From: Medicago truncatula
Taxonomy: Eukaryota > Streptophyta > Magnoliopsida > Fabales > Fabaceae
Assembly (NCBI RefSeq): GCF_003473485.1
Contig: NC_053044.1
Location: forward strand, 5,592,501-5,656,500
Direction of reading: 5' to 3'
DNA: 64,000 nucleotides
In this document: one piece after another, positions 11,296-23,500 of the stretch
Layout of the letters: each line of letters begins with the position of its first letter
How positions within the stretch are numbered: the first letter of the stretch is position 1
Made by a program: the position numbers and the translations under genes
Notes under the pieces: generated by a model
Told to the model about the DNA's origin: nothing
Database searches by the model: none
Seen by the model: the letters and a program-made list of their open reading frames with translations, nothing else

Positions 11296-12828
11296 GTGTG
11301 CGTCACAATGAAAATAGATAGAAAATATGTGTGTTACGATGAAGATGAAAATGATGACAAACATATTGACTATATATAGATTTCATTGTTCTAAGCCGGA
11401 AAAATTACCAAACTTCATCTAAATGAAAAGTGTCCAACTTTTTGGAGTCACATTATTTTTATTTTTGAATATTAATGAAAAACAAACTTTAGAATGCAAT
11501 GTTCCAAAAAAAATTGAAAGCAAGGCAGTTGTATAATGATAGAATAGTAAAAAAGAAATAAAAGAATGTGATAAGAATTGATTAAATTACTATTCAATTA
11601 GAAAATAAAAAGAATATCACAAACTTCAATTGATCAAGTATTTTATTTTGATAGTCGATTTACAATAATAAGCATAGTAAAAATGAAATAGAAAATTGTG
11701 ATAAGAATTGACTAAATTACTATTCAATAATAAGAATATAAAAAACATGATCATAAACTCTATTTTATTTTGATAGTCAATTTACAACAATAAGTATGGT
11801 TAGTAACAATTTACTTGATGTTCTTGTATTACACAACGAACAAACCAGACACGTATAATTCACGTGACTATGCTTCATGATTCTTCATATGAATTAATTT
11901 ATGAGATATCATCAAATGAAAGGAGTAATGATGAAAGGAGTAATGAGATGAAAATGATGCAAGTTTGATCGAATATATATATAGGGAAAATGACAACCAA
12001 ATTACTTTTAAACCTTTGATCATAATCATAATACATAATAATATGATGATGGAAAAATTACACATGTTAGAATTTGGTTGGCTTAAAAATATCATGTGAC
12101 ACTTGTTATTATTTTATTTTTTTGACGGAGTGACACTTGTTATTATTGGATTGGTTTTATGATCACATTGAAACATATGAAATAGAAGAAGTATATAAAC
12201 TATTTTCCTTTTTCATATTTAAATTTGTCATAAATAAAAAAGGCAGTGCTAGTTAATAGGATTTACACACCATAAACAATTCATTTTAGTCAACAATTTT
12301 ATTTTAATCACTACAAAAATGATAAGGATAATAGATTTAGATGAGAGGAAATCTGATGTTAGAAAAACATTAAATGAGTTATTGCATTTTAAAAGAAATC
12401 ATTGGTGCATTAAATAACAATTTCAAATTATGATTTTTTGCACAACATTTTTTGTACATAAGAAATAACATTAAATGATCCTTTCATTATTAAGTTGTCA
12501 CGTGTACTTTTAAAAAAAATAGCACAAATGTATATAATAAAGATAAAGATAAAGATAGAGATTGAGATTTATCCAACCATCCTCATTCAATTCAATTCAA
12601 TTCAATTCCACCTCCCCCCAAATTATGATGTATATTAATTATGTTTCCAACATTAAAGTAGCGTAGCGTGTGTGCGCGTATTGACCTCACTACTTAAGAC
12701 TTCTGGATCTGTCCCTGGATAAGACCAGATATATTTGTGGTGTGATTAGAAAAAAGTCAAATAAATGCTTTCATACATTGATCAATGATTCAAAGTAACG
12801 GGTGAGAACAATAACTAATAATAAATAT
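10729..12828. other. Intergenic, no gene seen
   Basis: Very AT-rich sequence holding the microsatellite at 11255-11293. Two related blocks near 11520-11610 and 11670-11740 share AGAATTGA.TAAATTACTATTCAAT. No supported frame or RNA gene was found. Confidence 0.4.
11255..11293. repeat. (AT)n microsatellite
   Basis: An uninterrupted AT dinucleotide run of about 39 bp. A shorter TA run is at about 23537-23556 in an Integrator 9 intron. Confidence 0.95.
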
Positions 12829-13325
12829 AATATAGCTTAAATGTACTTTTATCCTTCTATTTTTTTTAAACATAAAAATGAAGTTTTGATCATTCTATAT
12901 TAAAATTCAGTTTTTTTTTGTCTCGCTAATTAACTTTTTTCTTCTTCTGAATTTTTATCTCTTGTCTCATTTTTTTGGTCATTTTTATGTTGTTACCTAT
13001 TTATTTATGATGTGGCAAGGTTTATTAGGCCACACTAAATATCCATGTGAGCAAAGTTATGCCTATTAAGCAGTGGAAAGTTTCTTTAAAAAAAAAAAAA
13101 AAAAGCACTGGAAAGTTTTCTTCAAAACAAAAAATAAAAAAAGCACTAGGCAAGTTATAAATTTATAAGCCACGTCATAAAAAACTACCCAAAAATTATA
13201 AAAGACCAATATTCTAAAAAATGTTCAATAGGGGGAGCAAAAAACTGATTTTTAAAATAGGGAGATCAAAAACATAATTTGATTGAAAATAGAGGGAACA
13301 AAAGTCTATTTGAGCCTAAATATTA
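12829..13325. mobile_element. MITE-like element with degenerate inverted ends
   Basis: The left end (ATAGCTTAAATGTACTTTTA, then CCTTCTATTTT) and the inverted right end (TTTAGGCTCAAATAGACTTT, then TGTTCCCTCTATTTT) are imperfect inverted repeats. The interior, of about 430 bp, has poly-A/T runs and no coding capacity. This matches the many non-coding elements of legume genomes whose ends read as 'CTTAAATGxACTTTTGGTCCCT'. The target-site duplication was not resolved. Confidence 0.5.
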
Positions 13326-13914
13326 AGTAAAAAAAAATTAAATGATTTTGTATTTTGTTTCCTAAATATCACAATAAATATTTATATGTCGAAATTCCAT
13401 GGGATGCATGCATAATTTTTTTACATTGATTGACGATTGTTGTCAATCTTCAAAGTTAGCATAGTGTGATAAAGTAATAATTCTCAATTGTGATTCTTAT
13501 TGTCCTTAAAACGATTAAGCTGAGCAACTTTGTCCCTCAACTATGTGTTCATTAACTCATCCAAATGGTGTGAACTATAGAGTTGCGTTTTTAGTGAGCT
13601 ACTAAACAATGGCAAATATTAGGAACCAATTTTGATGTAATCTTTTATTTATCAAATGTACCTCAAAGCAAATTACTTCAGCCATTGAACTTATACATTA
13701 ATTTTGAGATTTTTGAATAATCAAATTAATAAAAAAAAAAATTAAGAAGAAATTAATCAAAATCTTATGAAATATTTGACTTGTCCATTTTCTTGAGCGT
13801 GATTGCTCCAACTTTCATTCAACCTGTTTATCTGCTGTTAATCTGCCCGTTTCAGTTTAAATTGGGCGGGATTGCTCAGTTGGGTCGGTTAGTATTTTTT
13901 GTGTAGCCAGAGTG

Positions 13915-14200
13915 CAATCCACCAGCATGCACGTGTTCATCCATGCACACCCTGATTTCTTCATATGTTCCGGGATAAATCAAACTTGTCCACATAGCCT
14001 GAACAGATTTACCAAGGTTGTGTCTAACTCGACAGGTCCCTTTAAACCATATTGACCAAATATATAGAAGATGCTTCTCACGTCGTCATCATTGTGGAGT
14101 TTTATCTTGGTGAACCAAACGCATCTATTGAAAAACAATGATACTCGACACTGGCCACTATTCTTGTGTCGCCAAAGGAAGGATGGTCACTGTAGGGAGT
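13915..14200 (-). pseudogene. Transposon-associated coding fragment, frameshifted
   Basis: On the minus strand, the DNA below about 14155 encodes VWFTKIKLHNDDDVRSIF and then a GQYGLKGPVELDTTL segment, after which it meets a stop. The neighbouring frame continues the same protein with MWTSLIYPGTYEEIRVCMDE. The pattern resembles the N-terminal domain of long plant hypothetical proteins often associated with MULE-type transposases (segments like HNDDDVxxMF and the ELDxxLVRS stretch). A frameshift near 13995 and the missing remainder mark it as a relic. Family naming is from recognition only. Confidence 0.45.
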
Positions 14201-15304
14201 GGTCTCACAAGGACAATCACCTATACGTAACAATGAATTCTCTTCTTCACATGAACGGGAAAGAAGAATAATTCATGTACTTTTATTCAATAAAGAGAAT
14301 AATTAAATCCACAGATCAATCTGTCATTAGCATGGACCACGCTTTTATTGACCAAATTTCAATGTATCATTGTGAAATTACATTTGATTTTGATGTCTTA
14401 ATTAGCAGAGGTACATAGATATAGGGAGTCAAAATAAAAGGTTAAATATGTTTAGTCCCTAAAAAGTTCAGAGTTTTCAAGTTTAGTCCCTACATTAATC
14501 TTGTCCCTATAAACTTGTGATCTGAGTTAGATACACAGAAATTACAGAAATTGCAATATTAATATCACATTCCTATTTTTTGTCACAATTTTGTCTTCTC
14601 ATTGCACCTACCGATCTCACTTGTACTGTACGATTCAGCTGTTTTGGATAGGTTTACCATATCAGTTTGCATGGTTTCTCAATACATGTATGCATTGTGT
14701 ACCTTACTGAAGGTTCTCTAACAATCATGCTTGTAAACAAATTAACCTATGAACAACGTAATTGACATATATGAACGTCAATTAAATTTCCGGTATGAAA
14801 ATGAAAGAAAATACTTGAGAGAATAATGATTTCAACGGTTAAAAATAAAGTTCTTATATAAGTAGATAGAACGAATAAAATTTTAAAAAGAAAGTCATGA
14901 AATGGTTTAGAATAATCTGTGCTAATGTGACACTGAAATCAGAGGCTCGGTAGAAGTTTGATGCTATGTCAATAGAGAGCTATGCAGTAGCCAAAGTCAC
15001 AAATCCATTTATTTACTTTTATTATGCCAATGCAGAATGTTAGAAACCCTGAGGATTTTATTAAATAATGTTGCAACGAAAATTAGAAACCAACAAACTG
15101 GTAATACTCAGATTACACACTCTTGTTAAGAACACAAGAACAACAAATAGTTGAATATCATTGTTTCATTTTATTTATGATTATACGAAATGATTAAGAA
15201 AATGATCCACATTTCAATAAACAAAAAATTGGAAATGTTTGATATAACATGCCGTGGGTGAATGTGGTGCACCTGGCTATTGTACGTCTCCTTTAATCCG
15301 CCAA

Positions 15305-18300
15305 TCAATAAATAAATACATCAGGGATGTGACAAATTGTATTCCAACTCTCTCCTTCCTCCTTTTGGTACCTCTGCTTAACTATTCGACATTCACGAAT
15401 GTACAAAGTAGAAAGGGAGCTCGGAAGACCCTCCTCTGGCAATCGCTCAAGACAAGGACAATATTCAATGCGTAGGAGTCTGACAGATTTGAGATGAAGA
15501 AGACCCTTGTAGTTGATTATTCTTAGCTTTGAACAATTTTCCAAATGAATAGTGTTAAGAGTTGGGGGCAGTAGATTCTCCTCCGGGAAGGAGTCCATGC
15601 TTTCAAAGTCATCACTAACTCTGAACTCTTTCAGAGAATTTAGTTCGAACAAACCCCACTCCTTTCTTGATGCAATCAGTTCAGGGCATTTGTTTATTCG
15701 GAGGCTACTCAGGCGGGACGGTAAACCTCTTTGTGGAAACGATTTGAGCTGTCGGCAATCATACAAATCTAGAGAATGAAGATTGGTGGACAAGTTAAGT
15801 GCAAAAGGCAAGGATGAGGAACACCATCCGGATATAGACAGAGTGCAAAGTGAATTACAACTTCGCAAATCAAAAGAGGGCCATTCAAGATTTTCACCAT
15901 CGTAGTCACCAACATTCAACTGTTCAAGAGAGGAACTGTTGAACAAAATTTGTTCTAGAGAGGACTCAATGACACGAGTTCCTCCAAGGTAAGCCTTTTT
16001 CAAGTTGGTTGGCAATTCATTTATGAAAACGTTTACACATCCGTGTAGCTCTAGCTGTCTTATATTGGCAGGAATTGAAGCCTCCAACTCTGGACAATCG
16101 TAAATCACCAATCTTTCTAAACAAGGAAGATGTTGAGGCAGTGCTCTTTTCAATTTTGGACATTCTGTTATTAAAAGAAATGTAAGAGAAGGGAAGCCTT
16201 TAGTACATAACCATTCATTCCAACCGTACATGTTATCAAATTTCAAATTTTCAAGGGAAGCGAATGGAACAGTTGATGAATTATAGCCATAAAACTCTTC
16301 ACCGATAATCTCTATTCCATCACATTCTGAAATAGAAAGCTCCTTAAGAGAGGGAAGCTGCCCAAGTGGTGGAAACTGGAAACAAAATCCACATCTATTC
16401 AGTTCAAGGGATACTAAATTGAGTAAATAACAGTCCCCAAGCCAATGTGGAAAGCCAGTGCCTCTGTAGTCCTCGATGATGAGACTATTGAGGTTGCTAT
16501 TTGGTTCGAGAACCTCCAAGACATCCCTCTCAACTATTGAGCCATCAGTTGTTCTTCTGTAACCATACCTCATATGCAATACTTCCAAATGTCTCTTATT
16601 TTTCAAATTTGCTTCCACAGCATCTGCACGATCAGTGACATTTTCCAACTGTGAAATACAAAGTGTTCCTCGAAGATGGTTGAGTTTTTCCAACTCCTTA
16701 ATATTAGACCCACTATGCTCTCCCACAACAAAATTTGTCAACGTCTCAAGATGGGTTAGCCTTTGTATTTGCTCTGGCATCTTTGAGATAAGAGTGCTTT
16801 CTAGATTAAGATGACGTAAATTGACAAGTTTGTAAAAATTTGAAGGGAGCTCAGTCAATCTACATCCTAGCAATAAGAGTGTCTGCAAATTATACAACAC
16901 ACAAATGGAATCAGGTAGGCTTGTAATTCCAGTGTAAGAAAGGTCTAGATAACACAGAAGCTTTAAGTTGCTTATCTCGTCAGCTAGCTCGGAGAGATTA
17001 TTACAACCATAGAATGTTAACATACGCAAATATTTTAGACTTGAAAACAGTTCAATTTGCACATTCTTGCATATCTTGAAGCATTGCTCATCATAGCCTT
17101 GTTCTTCTACCTTCAAACTGCGTAATCCCTTAATCTTACAAATATTCTCTAATTTTCTATAACCATATTTCCAATCAAGAGAGCACCAAATATGGCGTGC
17201 TCTTTCAGGGATATCTTGCACCCTATCACCCTCTATTCGTAAAGAAAATTCTCCTGACACTGATCTTGCTAAATCAATGACAAGATCATGCATGAAAAAC
17301 CGGTGCTTGTTATCAAGCCCTGGATATAATGATTGTTGTATAAACGAAATTGACTCAAGATAATCAAAAAATTCATCACCCAACTCTTTTTCACTCTTTT
17401 CTGCTCTAAAACATTTCAGCAACCCATCTGCCATCCAAAGCTTGATTAATTGATCCTTGAATAAGCAATTGGCTTTGGGAAATATGGAAAAATAAGCAAA
17501 ACATCGCTTCACACTGGAAGGAAAGTTATGGTAAATCAATCCCAATATCAGGTAAATGTTAAGGTTGTTGTCCTCATCCGTTAAAGGCAACATATCTGCA
17601 TCCAATATCTTGGTCCATTCACCAGGAGAAAATTTCATTCGCAAGAGATTCCCTAATGATTTCAGAGCTAAAGGCGGCCCTCCACACTTGTTTACAATTT
17701 TCTTCCCAATTGATTCAAGATTTGGATATTCACTTGCATTTTTTCCGTGAAAAGCATGTCTCACAAATAAATTCCAACCATCGCTTTCCTCCAATTGCTT
17801 CAAATGAACTATTTGGGAGGATTTCATTACTGCTGCTACCTCTTTGTCACGTGTGGTCACAATAATCTTACTTCCAAAAGATCCATGATTAAAGGGAAGT
17901 AGTAACTGTTCCCAACATTCCCCACTGCCATTCTGAACGTCCTCTATAACAAGCAAATATCTCGTGCCTGTTATTCTTTGATGCAGCTGTTGTTGGAGTA
18001 GATTCAAGTCCTCTCCTTTTGCTAAAGAATAACCTAACCTACTAATTATTTCTTTGGTAATTCGAACAGCATCAAAAAATTCTGAAACATAGACCCAAGC
18101 TTTATGTTCAAAATGCTCTTTAATTCTATCGTCGTTATACACAAGCTCAGCAAGGGTGGTCTTACCCATCCCACCAGAACCCACTATGGTGATTACGGGT
18201 GTCCGGTTGCTACCGTCATTATCTGAAAGTAAAAACTTTATGATTTCCTCTTCCTCAACATCTCTACCACATAGGTCCGATTTGTTCCCCAGAGATGAAG

Positions 18301-18760
18301 TCGGCAGTTCTTTTGAGGATTTCCAGCTGATGACACCTTCATTACTAGCACAAAGACTTTCTTTCAATCCCAACATTAGCTTTTGATTCACAAGAAGTTC
18401 TAGCATCTCTATCAATTCTTTGATCCTAGATTCAAATGTTGTGTTGGTAACAGGTTCAGATTCATCTTTCAGCTTATTCAGTTGTGCGTCAGTAGCAATC
18501 TCATCGAAAATTTGGTCTGCCTCATATACAGCATGTTTAAGATCATCAAGCCACTTCTTTACATATGTGCTTTTGTACTGCATTTGTTCTGCTTCTTCCA
18601 GCACTTGATTTATAGAATTAAGTGTAATGCCAAGTTTGTCTGCCAGGCCAACGTCAAGTTTGTATCTACTGAAGTTGTCCCGGAAATCACCTGAAGCCAA
18701 CCTCTCGAGAATCATTTCAACAAAAGACGAAATAAATGCACCAGCAACCGTCGCTGCCAT
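15305..18760 (-). CDS. CC-NB-ARC-LRR disease resistance protein (CNL 2), divergent
   Basis: Single exon, 1151 residues from the ATG at 18760, which gives the family start MAATVAGAFISSF. An in-frame upstream extension to 18856 exists but begins at TTG and does not resemble the family. The coiled coil is at residues 1-130, with the linker about 10 residues shorter than in CNL 1 and CNL 3. The P-loop reads GSGGMGKTT (194-202, family GLGGMGKTT). Kinase 2 reads LLVIEDVQ (269-276, family LLVLDDVW), so the Walker-B aspartate is Glu273 and the tryptophan is Gln. GLPLA reads GPPLA (361-365). MHD is intact (490-492). The LRR region runs to the end, with the tail CRIVKQRYQKEEGESW. The frame is fully open, so this is not an obvious pseudogene. 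It may be a relaxed or non-ATPase receptor. Confidence 0.93.
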   Translation of the reverse strand: MAATVAGAFISSFVEMILERLASGDFRDNFSRYKLDVGLADKLGITLNSINQVLEEAEQMQYKSTYVKKWLDDLKHAVYEADQIFDEIATDAQLNKLKDESEPVTNTTFESRIKELIEMLELLVNQKLMLGLKESLCASNEGVISWKSSKELPTSSLGNKSDLCGRDVEEEEIIKFLLSDNDGSNRTPVITIVGSGGMGKTTLAELVYNDDRIKEHFEHKAWVYVSEFFDAVRITKEIISRLGYSLAKGEDLNLLQQQLHQRITGTRYLLVIEDVQNGSGECWEQLLLPFNHGSFGSKIIVTTRDKEVAAVMKSSQIVHLKQLEESDGWNLFVRHAFHGKNASEYPNLESIGKKIVNKCGGPPLALKSLGNLLRMKFSPGEWTKILDADMLPLTDEDNNLNIYLILGLIYHNFPSSVKRCFAYFSIFPKANCLFKDQLIKLWMADGLLKCFRAEKSEKELGDEFFDYLESISFIQQSLYPGLDNKHRFFMHDLVIDLARSVSGEFSLRIEGDRVQDIPERARHIWCSLDWKYGYRKLENICKIKGLRSLKVEEQGYDEQCFKICKNVQIELFSSLKYLRMLTFYGCNNLSELADEISNLKLLCYLDLSYTGITSLPDSICVLYNLQTLLLLGCRLTELPSNFYKLVNLRHLNLESTLISKMPEQIQRLTHLETLTNFVVGEHSGSNIKELEKLNHLRGTLCISQLENVTDRADAVEANLKNKRHLEVLHMRYGYRRTTDGSIVERDVLEVLEPNSNLNSLIIEDYRGTGFPHWLGDCYLLNLVSLELNRCGFCFQFPPLGQLPSLKELSISECDGIEIIGEEFYGYNSSTVPFASLENLKFDNMYGWNEWLCTKGFPSLTFLLITECPKLKRALPQHLPCLERLVIYDCPELEASIPANIRQLELHGCVNVFINELPTNLKKAYLGGTRVIESSLEQILFNSSSLEQLNVGDYDGENLEWPSFDLRSCNSLCTLSISGWCSSSLPFALNLSTNLHSLDLYDCRQLKSFPQRGLPSRLSSLRINKCPELIASRKEWGLFELNSLKEFRVSDDFESMDSFPEENLLPPTLNTIHLENCSKLRIINYKGLLHLKSVRLLRIEYCPCLERLPEEGLPSSLSTLYIRECRIVKQRYQKEEGESWNTICHIPDVFIY

Positions 18761-19264
18761 GATGCTGTCCACAAACAAAGGATCTCGGATCTGAGCGTGA
18801 TGCACAAGCCGTAGGCGTAGAGCTTCTTGCAAGATGGTAATATGTTCTTCTGTCAATTGAAATAATTAAACAGAAATTACATATAAACAAAATGGGGAGA
18901 TCAATATCAAACTAGCTCTAAAAAATTCAAGACATGGACAGTGAATTCAATAGTATAAACAAATTATTTTAAATTGAAATTTATATTTAAAATTTAATTA
19001 ATATGGTATGTTACAATCAGTGGACAACAATTGTTAGAATTTTTTTATAACTATATTAAAGGTAGTTTGGTCATTTTAGACTTTAGAAATTATATTCTCT
19101 ATTTTTTGTTTTTGTAATGCTAGGACTTCGTATTTGGTAGGAGCTATAGCCTTCTCATTCTTATATTCTTATTTTCTATATCTCTCTTAGCATGTATCAA
19201 AAAGTAAATATCTAAATACTAAAGGTTGGCAAAACTCTCATTTAAATATAGTTATAACAAAACT

Positions 19265-19419
19265 ACGTTTAGTCTAGCGGAAAGGACTAGTCTTTCAGAA
19301 AGTGGTAAACCAATATTCGAATCCTATCCAGAAGAGGACCCGTATTTATTGTCTGACACATCTAGAATATAATCACCTTCCGTTGGAGCAACATATGGCT
19401 AACAAAAAAAAGTATTTAA
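19265..19419 (+). repeat. Probable SINE
   Basis: Starts with TTTAGTCTAGCGGAAAGG-like box A sequence, has the box-B-like ATTCGAATCC near 19316 and ends in an A-rich run at 19401-19410. A 9-bp direct repeat AACAAAACT at 19256-19264 and 19420-19428 flanks it. A second, more decayed tRNA-like sequence with GAGTTTAAATCC lies near 19545-19690. Confidence 0.45.
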
Positions 19420-20024
19420 AACAAAACTCTCTAACTAACAACTCCATAACATATTGTCACTTGGGTTGGTTGGTGATGTTGGTTTGGGTTAGTTCGGCTT
19501 CTTAAAAAACAAAAACATAATGTCTAACAATTAACTAAATGATTTGACTAAAGTGGTTAATTTGCCATTGTTAATGATAGATTATTTGAAAGACCCCGAG
19601 TTTAAATCCTAACTGAAACAATCCTTAGTCAAGTTTTACTTATCTCACAACCGAATTTCAGATTACTATGATCTCTTCCTCTAGGAGGCGGAGGGAGGGC
19701 TAAGAAAGAAAATTCATACAAACAATCCAGGCAATTGAACACAATCAAGGATTTCATATACTATTAAAATAACTTTAGTGTAATTTTAACATATTTTCAA
19801 GTGCTTAAAGAACGGAAAAGCATGAAAATACCTGAACAAAGTGAGTGAGGGATCTTCCAAAGGAAAAAGAGTAGAAACTAGTTTCAGGTATAATTTGAAG
19901 GCAGCACAAAATATTTGGAACAAAGGAATGGAAGAAGGTTGTTGATCAAGAGAAATAGAGCAAAAAACACTTGTTTGTATCAAAATCCAACACGACTCTG
20001 TATTGTCAGTCTAATGGAACACAC

Positions 20025-20120
20025 ATTGGATATAAAATACTTTTCAACCATCTAATAGGAGCCGTTGGATATGACATACTTTTCAAACATCTAACAGGAG
20101 CCCTTGGATATCACACATTT
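20025..20120. repeat. Short tandem repeat, about 41 bp x 2.3
   Basis: The words TTGGATAT, ATACTTTTCAA, CATCTAA and AGGAGCC recur in the same order with only a few changes between copies. It lies downstream of the Integrator 9 stop codon. Confidence 0.6.
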
Positions 20121-20543
20121 GAAAAATAGAAACTTTGTTATATTAATAATTAAATTGATGATTAATATTATATACACATGCACTATAAAGAGAGCTTATT
20201 TTATTTTTATTTGTCAAAATTATTTAATTGTGGTATATGCCAAAAAAAAATATATATAATCAGTTCCAATAAAATAGATATAGTCACATAATCAGTTGCA
20301 AAAAAGCACTATATAATTACGTGCAATAAAAAATGGATGTGCCCGTCTTTCTGCTAGTGTTTGATTAATGGCAATTCAGCTTGAATTTGCATTTCTAACT
20401 AGGGATCATGATAGAAATGCTTCTACTCTTCCAATGATATAAACAAAGCAGTAACCATCATTTTGAGTTAATAATTCATAACTATTAATAATATGCAAGG
20501 ATACAAGGATTTTACAAACATCAATAAAATAAAACCTGCCATA

Positions 20544-23500
20544 TCAAACCCCATCCATAATGTTGTCTATAGCTTTATAAAGAATGGAAGCAACATTGGC
20601 ATCAGATTCAGCAGTAGTAATAACAGTACTGGTTTTTCCGATCTCTATCAAAGCTTTGTAAGGTTCCTCTGTATGAACTAGACAAACATTTTGCGATTCA
20701 ACATCATCCTTAATAAGTTCCATGGATGCATTAATTCCCATCTTCGATAATTCAGGTATAAGCTTATGGTAATCTGTTAAACCACAACGTACCAAAGAAC
20801 TATTTCTTAAGGAAGTTTTTTTGTCATTATCCAAGAGCAAGTGGTGTCTACCATTTTCCATTAACAGCTTCCCCTTTAACTTTGTAACATTAATTCCTTC
20901 CTTTTTAAAGGTTTTCCAATAAAACTGGGAAGCCAAATCAGCTTCAATTTTCAACTCTGAACTTTCCTTTTGACAAAATACTTTTAAAGTTTCAGGTTCG
21001 GTACAATACGAAACTGAGAAAGACTTTTCACATGAGAAACTCATCTTCAACTCTGAACTTTCCTTTTGACAAGGTACTTTTAAAGTTTCAGCTTCAGTAT
21101 AATACGAAACTGAGAAAGACTTTTCACATGAGAAACACATCTTCAATCTCAAATCTTCAGGGAACTACAGAATAAGAAAATTAAAAAAATAAATAAATAC
21201 AGCACGTGTACAATTAAAAACCAATAATGTAGTGTAAGTAAAATAACATTTGTACAATTACCAGAATAGTCTTTGGCTGCAGTGTCTTAAGCAAAGGTTG
21301 AAGTTTTTGCAACCTACAAATATGGAGATCAAAATACTTCATTATGTCAAATTACTTCCTATATTCCTGAGGCTACTCAATACTTCCAGTAACATAGAGC
21401 CTAGATCTTTTTCCAGATTTAGAAAACTATTTGCAAGAACATACATACATTATTGGGAATATAAGAAGTAACTAAGGTCCAAGGTCTAAGGGAAAGGAAA
21501 ACCTACCCTATTCCAGAGGGAAACAGACATTGAAGAACCTTCATTTCAACTGGCTTGAAAGGTAAGAGAGCTAGCTCAGGATTGACCATATCCTACATAA
21601 AGTAAACTCATTGGTTAATGCAATTTCAACTTCATCGAAAGGATGAATCTTGCATGACCAAAATTTGAAAGATAGATTGCTTAAAAGAAATAAAATCAAT
21701 AAAGGAATAAAATGACTCAGATGAAGCATTGTTTTGAGGAATACAACACACCTCAAGGATAAGCAAAGATTTTGGATCACCACACCATCTTCGAAGCAGA
21801 TGGACAATGGGACCCATACGAAGACTCCAGTGAGGACAAAATACAATGCAGGGTTCTTGCCAATCCTTTCTACAAGTACAAGCAACACGTCAGTGAGAAA
21901 ATAACAACAAAACTGTCAAGCAAAACCATCTGTCATTTATATATTCTGAGGCTATTAATGAATACTCAAACTCTTGGTAAGGAAATACAAATTTTCCCAA
22001 ACAAATAACATTGTTAGAACACGAGATTTTGCACTACAAGGTGCAAAAGGACACTAAATTTGATTAATTATTTCCATAATCAACGATGGTTCTTTATCAT
22101 AGAGAAGAGAAAGGGAAAACAAGAAGAAAAAAACTCTTACAAAAGTTGATGTGAATGAATATTGGGAACCACGCGAATCTTTTTCTCTTTTAGGAGCTTG
22201 ACATGATCAAACAACGGTTCCCCAGCAAATAACTGCAGTACCAGTTATGATGTCAAAAGATGGACCAAATTCATAATTCATTAATTTGCTAATTTTAGTA
22301 TGCAGCGCAAAGGACCAATTTCGTAATTTAAAAGGTGCGTACTCTTTCTTGCCGCTGTTTAGAAAGCCACTCTGGTATGATGTTAAGCAATGCTAGTAAC
22401 TCTTCCGCAACTGAAGAAATTATATAGATCGGAACCTACAAATTGAAAGTTGATGAATACTTCAAAGTCAGCAAGCAGGAATCTCAGATTTTGCTACAAA
22501 AATCCTTTTGTAAGTTATGTTTATTGACTCTAGTATAGTTTTCTTGATTTTGCTACAAAAAATCAACAATTTTCAACAAGGAAAATTTACTACATCTACA
22601 AAACATATTACTTATATTCCATTATAGTTTACTTGATTTTGATAATATCATTAATTTGCAGACATATCAAAACAAGAAAGGACACCTCCATAGCTGAAGC
22701 TTCGAGTAATGTTGCCATTTCCTCCAAAAGCTGCAAAATTGTTCCAAGTCGGTTAATAGGAATAAGAACTGAGCCACCATCTTTGACGCACTCAATAGCA
22801 CATGAGCATATGAAAACCAGTTTTTCCTTTTCATCTAAATTTACATCGGAGTCGAGACTGAATCCATCCGAATCTTCAAAACTGCAGTAATAGTCAACAC
22901 AAAAGTTAATATTAACAGATGAAGATTTCAATCAATTCAAGCTTATGACAACTTGAATTCTAGAGCAGCTAAAAGTGAAGTGTCTAGATACAACTTAGAG
23001 TTTGTAGGCTAATAATATTTCAAAATATCTTACCTTGGAGGTAATAACTTATCAGAAGTTGGATCAGTGTAATTATCCCCATCCTCGACATCTTGTGCAT
23101 CAATCAAGGATGAGAAATCTGAATAAATTAATGTACTAGTCCTCTGTAGACTGCTGTAATCAAAAGCCATTGCATGAGCAGAAAAGAAGCAAGAGCTTGA
23201 AAGATAAGCAATATCGCCCTTTGGACCATTTAGAGTCCAATTAGAACTGCCTATTTCTACGCCAGAGCTGAATGCTTTTATAACCAATGTACCATTGTAG
23301 CAAGCTTCCTGTGCATAATTAAGTGTGTTGATCTTTTGTATAGAATCCTTCACATCAGCTGCACTGAGAAATTCCACACATTACAACCTTTATAACTAAG
23401 ATTCGTTATTATTTTCAATGAATAAATGGACAGTACACAGCAAAAACAATTACATTACATAACATAAAAAGCAATACGACCTTAACTACGTCTACACTAC

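Larger units (their letters stand above)
18761..20543. other. Intergenic between CNL 2 and Integrator 9
   Basis: This contains the CNL 2 leader (GCAAGATGGTAAT near 18832 is related to the other CNL leaders), SINE-like sequences and a short tandem repeat, listed separately. A 65-codon minus-strand frame at 19786-19983 resembles no known family. Confidence 0.4.

Noticed and set aside
18761-18856. 32-residue N-terminal extension of CNL 2
   Set aside because: It would need a TTG start and does not resemble the family; the ATG at 18760 gives the canonical start.
19786-19983. 65-codon minus-strand frame between CNL 2 and INTS9
   Set aside because: No recognised family, no splice partners, length within chance expectation.
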